64,000 nt of DNA from Photobacterium profundum (lineage in GTDB: Bacteria > Pseudomonadota > Gammaproteobacteria > Enterobacterales > Vibrionaceae), in contig NZ_PYOD01000004.1 in the NCBI RefSeq assembly GCF_003026285.1, positions 1-64,000 of the forward strand, in the 5' to 3' direction. Below, one piece after another: positions 28,197 to 36,486 of this stretch (the stretch's first letter is position 1; each line of letters opens with the position of its first letter). The translations under genes and the position numbers were made by a program. The notes beneath the pieces were generated by a model. It was not told the origin of the DNA, made no database searches, and worked only from the letters and a program-made list of their open reading frames with translations.

Positions 28197-28228
28197 AATG
28201 ATAAGGAATTTCAATATTCCTTATCATT
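28197..28228. repeat. Perfect 13-bp inverted repeat
   Basis: AATGATAAGGAAT (28197-28209) and ATTCCTTATCATT (28216-28228) are exact reverse complements around TTCAAT. No T run follows, so it may be a protein-binding site or RNA hairpin rather than a terminator. Confidence 0.8.
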
Positions 28229-28323
28229 ACCTACCATTCCTGTTTGTGGCAAAACCCTTATCGGAGACGCTGCTGAAAAGAGTTGGGGATTTGATCTTCG
28301 AACCTTCCCTTGCTCGCCATAAT

Positions 28324-28343
28324 ACGTTCCTGAACGTTTTTTT
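28324..28343 (+). terminator. Short terminator after the DUF723/GIY-YIG gene
   Basis: ACGTTC (28324-28329) pairs with GAACGT (28332-28337) and is followed by a T-rich run to 28343. The stem is short with a two-base loop. Confidence 0.55.
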
Positions 28344-28468
28344 ATCATTTACCGGATAAAAAATACCTTTTAGAGTTTCGCATATTAATTTCAAAAAATA
28401 AGCAATTTTACAGGGTATATATTATTCCAAACCAGTTTTAATTAGTATGAATTTATAGTGAGGCTCTG

Positions 28469-28675
28469 ATGCTTATGATTAGTAGAGAAAAAATTGACAG
28501 CATTTTATTAGCAGTTAATGCGAGCAAGGTTTCGCAAAGGGAGTGGTTTTTTTTAAAAAATTTAAATTTTATAGATATTAGTACGATTGTTGTAGCTCAA
28601 GCTATATTAGAACATCGAAATTATTTTGAAGACGTAAGTGACTCTATAGAGTGCTTAAAATCACGAGTCGGTTGA
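28469..28675 (+). CDS. Small hypothetical protein
   Basis: A 68-residue frame with GTGAGG five bases before the ATG. The sequence (SREKIDSILLAVNASKVSQR, then WFFLKNLNFIDISTI) looks like a helical cytosolic protein and has no recognised domain. Its base composition is as AT-rich as its surroundings. It is the only frame in this accessory stretch, besides the DUF723 gene, with a plausible ribosome site. Confidence 0.4.
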   Translation: MLMISREKIDSILLAVNASKVSQREWFFLKNLNFIDISTIVVAQAILEHRNYFEDVSDSIECLKSRVG

Positions 28676-29095
28676 CCATCATTTTCTGTAAAGTGCTCTG
28701 TAGCAAATTCGGAATTAAATTCTTTTCTTTTAATGGATAGGGATTTGAAAGTTTTTTATCTATCAAGAAAATACAGATACAAAGCATTATTTTCAACTTA
28801 TCCATTATTGAGGAGCCAAGAAATGGATGAATAGGGAGAGAATTTGAGAGGCTTTGACCACAAAATAAAATTGTTGATAGCTCCCCCTTCAATCCTTCCA
28901 TAAAGCCTGTAAAAACTTACATAAGATGCATTCATCATTGCTGCAAAACTAAAGGTTTGGCTAGATCGAACTTTTGCCCTAATTATTCATATTAACGGCG
29001 GTACACTTCACCGTGAATGATTGGATAAAAAAAAAGAGTGGATCATTTTTAAGTGCTCTGTGGGCATATGAGGCAATATCCTCTCCATTATTTCT

Positions 29096-29132
29096 GCCTA
29101 GCCTAGCCTAGCCTAGCCTAGCCTAGCCTAGC
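29096..29132. repeat. Tandem pentanucleotide array (GCCTA)7
   Basis: Seven perfect, uninterrupted copies of GCCTA run from 29096 to 29130, followed by GC and then GCTTA-like drift. Each junction makes a CTAG tetranucleotide, normally rare in proteobacterial DNA. It is outside any accepted gene. Confidence 0.95.
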
Positions 29133-29198
29133 TTAAATTTTTATGCGTTTTACTTCTGTGGTCGAGATAAGTAAGAGTCACATCACCACTCGCGTAAT

Positions 29199-29232
29199 CC
29201 GCCAAATGTACAACTGTTATTGGCGGCTTTTT
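29199..29232 (+). terminator. Terminator-like hairpin
   Basis: CCGCCAA (29199-29205) and TTGGCGG (29220-29226) pair, with CTTTTT following. There is no obvious gene directly upstream to be terminated, so it may mark a lost gene. Confidence 0.6.
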
Positions 29233-29596
29233 ACGTACACCCCCCTAAGTATTTCGCCATGCACCCCTTATCGCTGTTTTTTGCAATATTAACATTCCAG
29301 TAGCTCTTGTGGTGACCATTAAGGAAAGCATTCTATGGATGAAGGCTATTGCCTTCCTTGGCCAACATCGACGGTAAGATAAGGTCGAGATTATATGTTA
29401 TTAATCAACTAATTATCCTGTAAACCATGGTGGCTGAATGTACGCAGCTTAGGTGGAGGGTATGATAGTTTTATAAATCAGCACTTTGCTTTAACCCGAA
29501 CAAGTCCTCGCTGAAATGATCATCTTAAGGTAACGTGTTATATACAATTTACTATGCTTGTCAGCCGTGTAAAATATTAGCATTAAGGATCGCCAC

Positions 29597-31432
29597 GTGA
29601 GTAAGCCAACACTGTTAACGTCTCCAATTCTTTCGCAAATTAATGTCTTTCCCGTTAAATCCATTGCGGGTCTTAGCCAATCGCAAGTATGGGTTGAGAA
29701 ACAAGGGATCTGTTTTGATCGCCGTTTCATGGTGGCTAAAAAAGACGGCACTATGATCACGGCAAGAAAACACCCTGAGATGGTAAAAGTGATGGCGACA
29801 ATACAATCACACGGTATAACACTGAGCTACCCGGGTCGTATGCCGTTGGTATTGAAATATGCTGATTTCTTAATGGAAGATACCAATGCTGAAGTGTGGG
29901 GCGACGAATTTAGTGCGTATACCACAACAATTAAAGCTGATACTTGGTTCTCTTTACTGCTAGGTCAAGAAGTACAGTTATTGTATACGGGCGAGCAATC
30001 AAATCGTCTTCGCCCGAAGATTAATCAGAATGTTAGCTTTGCCGATGGCTTCCCTTTACTGGTGATTAGTGAAGCGTCATTGGATGCGTTGAATGCCCGC
30101 AGTAGTCAGCAAAGTACAATGGCTCAGTTTCGCACCAATCTTGTTGTTTCAGGCACAGAAGCATTTGCAGAAGATAGCTGGAAACGCATTCGTATTGGTG
30201 AGGTTGAGTTCTTATCCGTTAAGCCGTGCTCGCGTTGTATTTTGACCACAGTAAACCCTAAAACAGCTGAATTTAATACATTGAAAGAACCGCTAGCCAC
30301 CATGTCTAAGTTTCGTGCTGATGCATCTGGTGATGTGTATTTCGGCCAGAATCTGGTCGCACTTAATGAAGGTGAAATCAAAGCGGGTGACATTATCGAA
30401 GTGCTCGAGACTAAGCCGAAAGAAGTGTATGCCGACAACAGTGAGTTGAATTTAACGTTAACCTGCGTTGAACGTGAAGACATTGCGCAAGACTTCTGCA
30501 CGTTTTGGTTAGAACCGACAAAAGAACAAACATTACCGACTTATCAACCTGGTCAGCATTTGCCGTTGCAGCTAGAAATAAATGGTGAGTACATTTCACG
30601 CCGTTATACGTTGTCATCTAGCCCTTCTCGTCCTGGTCGTTATGCTATTTCAGTAAAACGTGTGGATGATGGGCGCGTTTCGAATTGGCTGCATGATCAT
30701 TTAGCTGTGGGAGATACGCTGGTGGCTGAAAAACCAGATGGTACATTCCACCTAGGTGCACACACCGATAAATTACTCCTGCTTTCTGCGGGCAGTGGCA
30801 TTACGCCAATGTTATCGATGTTGCGTTATTTAGCTGATCACAATCAAGTGCATGATGTCGTGTTCTATCATCAGTGCAGTACTCAAAATGATATTCCGTG
30901 TTTAGATGAGCTTGAATTACTTCAAGAAGCACATCCTCATTTAACCGTTCATGTTGTATTAAGTCGTAAAGATAAAGCTTGGAAAGGGTTATCGGGGCGT
31001 TTATCTTCTGAGTTATTGAGTCATATTCCTACACTGGCTGAACGACAAGTGTTCGTGTGTGGTCCTGATGCGTTTATGAAAGAAGCTAAATTATTACTCC
31101 TTGCAAAAGCACTGCCCGAGTCACAGTATCACCAAGAAGCATTTGGACCGATTCAAATCGAAACTGGTGAAGAGAAAAGCGTTACGATCAGTATCGATGG
31201 CAATATATTTGAAGGCAACAACCAGCAAACAGTACTCGAGCAAGCAGAAAATGCCGGTTTGAAGATGGCGAACAGTTGTCGTGCGGGATTATGCGGCGCT
31301 TGTAAAGTAATACTAGCAAGCGGTGAAGTTGAACAACCGGATGTGCCTGCATTATTCTCCGGTGAAAAAGAAGAGGGTAAAGTGCTTGCTTGTTGCTGTA
31401 TCCCTAAAACAAATATTGAGTTAGTAAGTTAA
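29597..31432 (+). CDS. MOSC domain - ferredoxin reductase - [2Fe-2S] fusion oxidoreductase
   Basis: The 611-residue protein has a MOSC beta-barrel and MOSC domain (about 1-270, with KPCSRCILTTV carrying the molybdenum-binding Cys). A ferredoxin-reductase module follows (about 280-500: RRYTLSSSP for FAD, LLLSAGSGITPMLSML for NAD, and VCGPDAFM). The C-terminal plant-type ferredoxin domain has Cys561, Cys566 and Cys569 (SCRAGLCGACK) plus a Cys near 600. E. coli YcbX is MOSC plus ferredoxin without the reductase; here electrons from NAD(P)H could pass within one chain to the molybdenum site, for example to reduce N-hydroxylated compounds. GTG/ATG ambiguity is small; the start used has a weak upstream AAGGA. 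Confidence 0.88.
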   Translation: MSKPTLLTSPILSQINVFPVKSIAGLSQSQVWVEKQGICFDRRFMVAKKDGTMITARKHPEMVKVMATIQSHGITLSYPGRMPLVLKYADFLMEDTNAEVWGDEFSAYTTTIKADTWFSLLLGQEVQLLYTGEQSNRLRPKINQNVSFADGFPLLVISEASLDALNARSSQQSTMAQFRTNLVVSGTEAFAEDSWKRIRIGEVEFLSVKPCSRCILTTVNPKTAEFNTLKEPLATMSKFRADASGDVYFGQNLVALNEGEIKAGDIIEVLETKPKEVYADNSELNLTLTCVEREDIAQDFCTFWLEPTKEQTLPTYQPGQHLPLQLEINGEYISRRYTLSSSPSRPGRYAISVKRVDDGRVSNWLHDHLAVGDTLVAEKPDGTFHLGAHTDKLLLLSAGSGITPMLSMLRYLADHNQVHDVVFYHQCSTQNDIPCLDELELLQEAHPHLTVHVVLSRKDKAWKGLSGRLSSELLSHIPTLAERQVFVCGPDAFMKEAKLLLLAKALPESQYHQEAFGPIQIETGEEKSVTISIDGNIFEGNNQQTVLEQAENAGLKMANSCRAGLCGACKVILASGEVEQPDVPALFSGEKEEGKVLACCCIPKTNIELVS

Positions 31433-31461
31433 CCCTGTTTATTGTGTAAAACATAAATATG

Positions 31462-31495
31462 AAAGACCGATGTAACTTCAGACATCGGTCTTTTT
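31462..31495. terminator. Bidirectional terminator
   Basis: AAAGACCGATGT (31462-31473) pairs with ACATCGGTCTTT (31482-31493) around an eight-base loop with A and T runs outside. It separates the MOSC fusion from the convergent LysR gene. Confidence 0.92.
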
Positions 31496-31507
31496 AGTTA
31501 TGTGTAA

Positions 31508-32443
31508 CTAAGCTTGCCGAAGCTGTGTGACTTTCTGCTGTATAACATCTCGAATTAAATTGGTAAGCCATTGTAAGCGAAGGTGGTGATCATCGCGCTT
31601 GAGGGCAACCATATCGACATCGAAATTGGGAATATCGATCGGAGGTTCACATAATGTGAGCTGATCATCGATTAACTCACTGCGTCCTACCATTTCGGCC
31701 ATCACGGCCAGTAATTTCCTACCTGCTAACATGCGGCGTATCGTCAGAAAACGTGTGCTCCCTAAGACTACATGCCGTTGTGCCCCCATAGCGGATAAAC
31801 GTTGATCTACTTGACTACTTAGTAATTGGTTGGCGGTAATAATCAATTGTGGTGTTGAGAGGTACGTAGCTAATGGGATGGGTAAGGTTGTATTGATCTC
31901 ATTGTTATCAAAAATACACAGATGCTTTTCTCGGTATAAAAAAGTCGATGAAAGGGTTTTAGGTACAGTATTGAATACACCAATGCACACATCTACATCG
32001 TGAGATTCCAACAGTTGGGTACTGCTATCACTATCAGCGGGCTTGAATAGAATTTTGGCTTTAGGGGCAAGACGTTGCAGGGCATCAAAAATATCTGGCC
32101 CAAAAATTTGTTCTGCATAATCACTAAAACCAATTTTAAATACTCCTTCAAATTGGCTAGGTGCAAAATCGTTTGTTGGCAAAACATCTTCACGGAAAAT
32201 AGTAAGAATGGTACTGACTTTAGGGGCAATTTCCAGTGCACGGCATGTGGGTTCCATGCGGTTGCCTTGGCGTTCAAATAAAGGGTCTGCCAATAATTCG
32301 CGTAAGCGCTTCAAATTATAACTGGTGGCGGGTTGACCAAGGTGTAGGTGCCGAGAAGCCGCCGAAACGCTTTGAAAACGGATCAATGCATCAAAGGTAA
32401 GCAGTAAATTGAGGTCAATACCTCGCCAGTTTATCTCAGCCAT
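31508..32443 (-). CDS. LysR-family regulator divergent from the MurE-like operon
   Basis: The 311-residue protein opens DLNLLLTFDALIRFQSVSAA with recognition helix GQPATSYNLKRLR, followed by a complete effector domain. It belongs to the NodD/LeuO-like part of the family. Its start is 147 bases from the MurE-like ATG on the opposite strand, the classic arrangement of a LysR regulator and its target, as in ampR/ampC. A muropeptide or amino-acid ligand would make sense but is inference. Confidence 0.88.
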   Translation of the reverse strand: MAEINWRGIDLNLLLTFDALIRFQSVSAASRHLHLGQPATSYNLKRLRELLADPLFERQGNRMEPTCRALEIAPKVSTILTIFREDVLPTNDFAPSQFEGVFKIGFSDYAEQIFGPDIFDALQRLAPKAKILFKPADSDSSTQLLESHDVDVCIGVFNTVPKTLSSTFLYREKHLCIFDNNEINTTLPIPLATYLSTPQLIITANQLLSSQVDQRLSAMGAQRHVVLGSTRFLTIRRMLAGRKLLAVMAEMVGRSELIDDQLTLCEPPIDIPNFDVDMVALKRDDHHLRLQWLTNLIRDVIQQKVTQLRQA

Positions 32444-32590
32444 TTTCTGTCCCCGTTTCCTATTGCTTAGTCTGTACGTTACATCACAAAGGTTATCAAT
32501 ATAAATGATAACTTATATAGATTCATTCGATTTCATTGATTGAATGTCATTTTTTATACTGACATCAACCTAACTGATCAGGATGTCATC

Positions 32591-34054
32591 ATGTCAATTC
32601 AAGCGCTAAAACGTAGTGCGGCTGTACTCGAACAATTACCAATACGCCAATTTGTGATCAACAGTGAATGGGTGCAGCCTAATGATGTGTTTATCTGCCG
32701 TGAAGGGGCAAGTCATGATAGTCATAGTTATGTTGATCAAGCGATTAAAAATGGCGCAATCGCGGTCATTGCTAATCGGACTTTACACCTTGATATCCCA
32801 GTAATTGTGACCGAGAGTCATTACCAAAGTCTGGCGGTGGTGAAAGCGGTATATGACCACCCACATCAAAAGATGAACCACATAGGGGTGACTGGCACTA
32901 ACGGAAAAACCACGGTGGCACATTGCCTAAATCAGATGCTAAACCAATCATCGACAAGTGCGTATATCGGCACGTTGGGCGTCCAATATGCAGATGTGAT
33001 AATGGCTTTGAGTAATACCACGCCTGATGGTGTGACGTTACTGAATATATTCCGAGACATGGTTGAGTGTGGTGTTAAACATAATGTGATGGAACTTAGC
33101 AGTCACGCTTTGGCGCAAGACCGTGCAGGGTTTCTTGATCTTGAAGTCGGTATTATCACCAATATTGGTCGTGATCATTTGGACTATCACCGTACGAAAG
33201 ATGCGTATGTTCAGGCAAAGTTGCAGATCATTGACCGGATTAAACCTGGCGGTTACGCGGTAATTAATATGGATGATCCTCATGCCCCTGCAATGTTTGC
33301 ACGTTGCCATGGTCGCGTTAAGACTGTGAGTTTTAGTATCCATTATAAAGACACCCATAATCAAGATGCTGATTTCGTTGCTAAAGAGATCGTGTCGAAC
33401 CAGTTTGGTTGTAGCTTTTCTTTGTGTTATCGCGGTAAGCAACGTTTAGTTTGCTCGCAAATGCCGTTTCTTTTCAATGTTGAAAATATGTTGGCCATGG
33501 CATGTGCTTTGCACGCACAGGGTTGGACGTTAGATCAGATTGCATCAGGGCTAACAACCATTATTCCACCTGATGGGCGAGCACAATTTCAGACGTTAAA
33601 TAATGGAGCAACAGGCTTGGTCGATTATGCGCATAATCTCGACGGGTTAGCGCGTTTATTCAGTGATATTCCTAATCAAACTTTTCGACACACACTAACC
33701 GTAGTTGGTGTGACAGGAGATCGCATTCAAGATGCCGCTGCGATTGGTGAATTATGTGCGAGGTATTCAGATCTGGTGGTGTTTACCATGGATAACCCGT
33801 TAGGGATCGATCAAGCGGATATCTTTCGCGCACTCACCAGTCGAATAGAGTCGGTTAGCACGCCTGTATTTACGATTGCCGATCGATCTGAAGCGATCAG
33901 TTTAGCAAAGCAAATGAGTCAAAAAGGGGATTTGATCGTGGTGTGTGGAAAAGGCAGTGAGACTTCTCAGCTTATTAGCGTTAATAAGCAAGGGCTACAA
34001 GATTATATCGGTGATATGCCCGTCTTGATGCAATCAATGGAGATACAAGAATGA
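32591..34054 (+). CDS. MurE-like Mur ligase (UDP-MurNAc-tripeptide synthetase paralogue)
   Basis: The 487-residue ATP-dependent ligase has all Mur ligase landmarks: TGTNGKTT P-loop (101-108), TTPD (143-146), ELSSHALAQ (168-176), RDHLDYH (194-200), the carbamylated Lys equivalent at 210, and DYAHNLDGL (345-353). At the amino-acid recognition site normal DAP-adding MurE has DNPR; here it is DNPL (401-404), so the arginine that binds the DAP carboxylate is absent, and GKGHE is GKGSE. The true murE should lie in the dcw cluster, so this is a second copy with a probably different substrate. The ATG at 32591 has AGGA seven bases upstream; the frame from 32540 does not. It overlaps the next gene by 4 bases. 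Confidence 0.87.
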   Translation: MSIQALKRSAAVLEQLPIRQFVINSEWVQPNDVFICREGASHDSHSYVDQAIKNGAIAVIANRTLHLDIPVIVTESHYQSLAVVKAVYDHPHQKMNHIGVTGTNGKTTVAHCLNQMLNQSSTSAYIGTLGVQYADVIMALSNTTPDGVTLLNIFRDMVECGVKHNVMELSSHALAQDRAGFLDLEVGIITNIGRDHLDYHRTKDAYVQAKLQIIDRIKPGGYAVINMDDPHAPAMFARCHGRVKTVSFSIHYKDTHNQDADFVAKEIVSNQFGCSFSLCYRGKQRLVCSQMPFLFNVENMLAMACALHAQGWTLDQIASGLTTIIPPDGRAQFQTLNNGATGLVDYAHNLDGLARLFSDIPNQTFRHTLTVVGVTGDRIQDAAAIGELCARYSDLVVFTMDNPLGIDQADIFRALTSRIESVSTPVFTIADRSEAISLAKQMSQKGDLIVVCGKGSETSQLISVNKQGLQDYIGDMPVLMQSMEIQE

Positions 34055-35253
34055 AGCGTTTTTTTGGGAGGATTGTTTTAGGAGCATTCTCGGTACACAT
34101 GTTGATTGCAACAAAAGTGCTAGCCGTCGTGATTCCCGAACCGCCCGCCTTGAATGCTAAGGGTTATGTGCTTATGGATTTTCAATCGGGTAGCATCATT
34201 GCCGAAAACAACCCACGCGATGCATTAGCGCCTGCTAGTCTCACGAAGTTGATGACAGCTTATGTGGTTGGGCAAGAAATCAATACCAAGCGATTAAAGT
34301 GGGATGACATGGTAACAGTGGGGGAGAATGCTTGGTCACTGAAATTTCCTGATTCCTCCAAAATGTTCATCAAACCAGGTGATGAAATATCAGTTGAAAA
34401 CTTGATGCGTGGAGTGATCATTCAGTCGGGCAATGACGCTTCAGTAGCATTGGCTGAATATATTGCGGGCAGTGAATCTGGATTTGTAAATTTAATGAAT
34501 GGCTGGGCAAAAACACTCAAGTTGCAAGATACGCGTTTTATTAATGCTCATGGGCTGGATGGAGAAGGAATCCAAACTTCCCCTGCAGATATGGCGACCT
34601 TGATGCGACATATCATTCGTGATGTGCCCGATGTATATGCCTTGTACCAAGACAAACAATTCGCGTGGAACGACATCACCCAATTCAACCGTAATAAACT
34701 GTTGTGGGATAAAGCACTTAACGTGGACGGTGGCAAAACAGGTTACACCGAACAAGCAGGGTACAGCTTGGTTAGTTCTGCAACGGAAGGGTCACGCCGA
34801 TTGATTGCTGTGGTTATGGGGACGCCTAGCCAAACCATCCGTGCGGAAGCATCGAAAAACCTGCTGAGTTATGGATTTCGTTTTTATGATACACAGAAAG
34901 TTGTGCAAGCCAATGAATCCGTTTTCAGTTATGAAATTTGGAAAGGAGCGACTGATAAGGTAACACTTGGGGTAACTGATGATAAGTACATTACATTGCC
35001 TCGTAATATGTTTAAGCAGCTGACTAAAATTGTCGATATCGATCAGCCTTTGTTTGCGCCAATCGTTAAAGGGGATGTTGTCGGTAATATGGTATGGCAA
35101 CTGGATGGTGAAACCGTCGCGCGTTATCCTTTGATAAGTAACGAAACGATAGAGGCAGGGTCATTCATTGATCAGATATGGGATACGTTATGGCTGTGGT
35201 TACAATCCTCTATCGCTGGGTTGAAAAATCTGTGGGAGGAAGCCAGTGCGTAG
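34051..35253 (+). CDS. D-alanyl-D-alanine carboxypeptidase, PBP5/DacA type
   Basis: The 400-residue serine peptidase has a signal peptide (about 1-25), active-site SLTK (63-66), SGN (126-128) and KTG (229-231), a PBP5-type C-terminal beta domain, and a final amphipathic helix (DQIWDTLWLWLQSSIAGLKN) that would anchor it to the outer face of the inner membrane. It removes the terminal D-Ala from peptidoglycan stem peptides. Its ATG overlaps the stop of the MurE-like gene (ATGA), so it is translationally coupled. All catalytic residues are intact. Confidence 0.93.
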   Translation: MKRFFGRIVLGAFSVHMLIATKVLAVVIPEPPALNAKGYVLMDFQSGSIIAENNPRDALAPASLTKLMTAYVVGQEINTKRLKWDDMVTVGENAWSLKFPDSSKMFIKPGDEISVENLMRGVIIQSGNDASVALAEYIAGSESGFVNLMNGWAKTLKLQDTRFINAHGLDGEGIQTSPADMATLMRHIIRDVPDVYALYQDKQFAWNDITQFNRNKLLWDKALNVDGGKTGYTEQAGYSLVSSATEGSRRLIAVVMGTPSQTIRAEASKNLLSYGFRFYDTQKVVQANESVFSYEIWKGATDKVTLGVTDDKYITLPRNMFKQLTKIVDIDQPLFAPIVKGDVVGNMVWQLDGETVARYPLISNETIEAGSFIDQIWDTLWLWLQSSIAGLKNLWEEASA

Positions 35254-36448
35254 TCTTAGTTTTCAACCGTCTATGTGGCAAAACCGTAATTATGTCCGTT
35301 TGTTATCCGCCCAAATTATTTCCTTGATAGGCACTGGTGTCAGTTCGGTCTGTTTGGCGCTGTTGGCATACGATTTGGCGGGCGAAGAGGCAAGCATGGT
35401 ATTGAGTATCGCCTTTGCCCTCAAAATGATTGCTTATATTGGTCTGGCACCTATCTTAGGTGCTTTTGCACATCGGTTACCTAAACGACAAACGTTAGCT
35501 GCCTTAGATTGGATGCGTGCATTGATGTTTTTGTGTCTGCCGTTTGTCGACCAGGTATGGGAAGTATATGTATTAATGTTCATGATTAATGCTTGTTCGG
35601 CGGGGTTTACACCGTTGTATCAGTCGACCTTACCGCAGGTTCTATCGAATAAAGAGCATTATACAAAAGCGCTGTCGTTGAGCCGATTAGCTTACGATCT
35701 TGAACTGATCCTTAGCCCTATTATTGCTGCTATTTTGCTGAGTATGCTGGGGTTTCGTGAATTATTCATGATTGATTCGGCTACATTCGTGCTATCGGGC
35801 ATACTCATTATTTTTTGTTCCTTGCCGCACAAGGCTGCCCGCCATGATGATAATAACCGTCGTGGTATTGCTACATTAAGCCAAGGCATTACACAATATT
35901 TACAAAAAACCAAATTACGTGCGCTTTGGTTTGCGTATTTAGGGGCGGCATGTGCTAGCGCCATGGTGTTGGTGAATACGGTAGTTTATGTACATGATGT
36001 GCTAGCTGGCAATGAAACAGAGACGATACTAGCGATGTTACTGGTGGGTATGGGGTCCATTTTTGTTGCGATTTGTCTACCTCGATGGCTACAAAGACAT
36101 ACACCAGAACGCTATCACGTTCGCGGATTAGGTATCATATGTTTGTCCTTATTTGCTGGGTACTTTACCCCTGGTTGGGTAGGTTTTGCCTTGATGTGTA
36201 TCGCGATGGGGATTGGCATTTCCTGTATCCAAACGTCGGCGGGTATTATTATTAATGCCGAAAGTGAAGGAGAAGATAGTAGTCCATATTTTGCTGCTCA
36301 TTTCTCACTCACTCATTTTTGGTGGTTGATTACCTATTTAACCGCAGGCTTTAGCGCCAATTTCGCTGGTTTAGCCAATGCTTATTTAGTGATGTTAGGG
36401 TTAGCGTGTATGAGTGTATTGTTGTATGTATTGAACGACAAGGGTTGA
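35246..36448 (+). CDS. MFS transporter of the MurE-like operon
   Basis: The 400-residue protein has about 12 membrane helices and the MFS_3/EntS-like opening NRNYVRLLSAQIISLIGTG with LPKRQTLAALDWMRAL between helices 2 and 3. Members usually export small molecules. It overlaps the carboxypeptidase gene by 8 bases, so all three genes form one tightly coupled operon. The cargo is unknown; an amino-acid or peptide product made by the MurE-like ligase would be consistent. Confidence 0.88.
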   Translation: MRSLSFQPSMWQNRNYVRLLSAQIISLIGTGVSSVCLALLAYDLAGEEASMVLSIAFALKMIAYIGLAPILGAFAHRLPKRQTLAALDWMRALMFLCLPFVDQVWEVYVLMFMINACSAGFTPLYQSTLPQVLSNKEHYTKALSLSRLAYDLELILSPIIAAILLSMLGFRELFMIDSATFVLSGILIIFCSLPHKAARHDDNNRRGIATLSQGITQYLQKTKLRALWFAYLGAACASAMVLVNTVVYVHDVLAGNETETILAMLLVGMGSIFVAICLPRWLQRHTPERYHVRGLGIICLSLFAGYFTPGWVGFALMCIAMGIGISCIQTSAGIIINAESEGEDSSPYFAAHFSLTHFWWLITYLTAGFSANFAGLANAYLVMLGLACMSVLLYVLNDKG

Positions 36449-36486
36449 TAAGTATAAGCCCTTAGTCATCTTCAGCTTCGATAATG

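Larger units (their letters stand above)
28153..28468. other. Gap with two hairpins
   Basis: No convincing gene (a 66-codon frame 28159-28359 overlaps both hairpins and lacks a ribosome site). Holds the perfect inverted repeat at 28197-28228 and the terminator at 28324-28343. Confidence 0.5.
28676..29596. other. Long non-coding stretch with tandem repeat and hairpin
   Basis: About 920 bases without a frame I can support. It contains TAAAGTGCTCTGT near 28689 and the similar TTAAGTGCTCTGT near 29049, the (GCCTA)7 array (29096-29132) and a terminator-like hairpin at 29199-29232. The rest shows nothing. Confidence 0.5.

Noticed and set aside
28159-28359. 66-codon frame after the nuclease-like gene
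   Set aside because: Overlaps a perfect palindrome and a terminator hairpin, and lacks a ribosome site.
29096-29132. CRISPR array or centromere-like iteron
   Set aside because: Units are only five bases with no spacers and no cas or replication genes nearby; it is a simple sequence repeat.
29199-29232. Integron attC site
   Set aside because: The inverted repeat is short and lacks the conserved RYYYAAC/GTTRRRY ends; a terminator hairpin explains it better.
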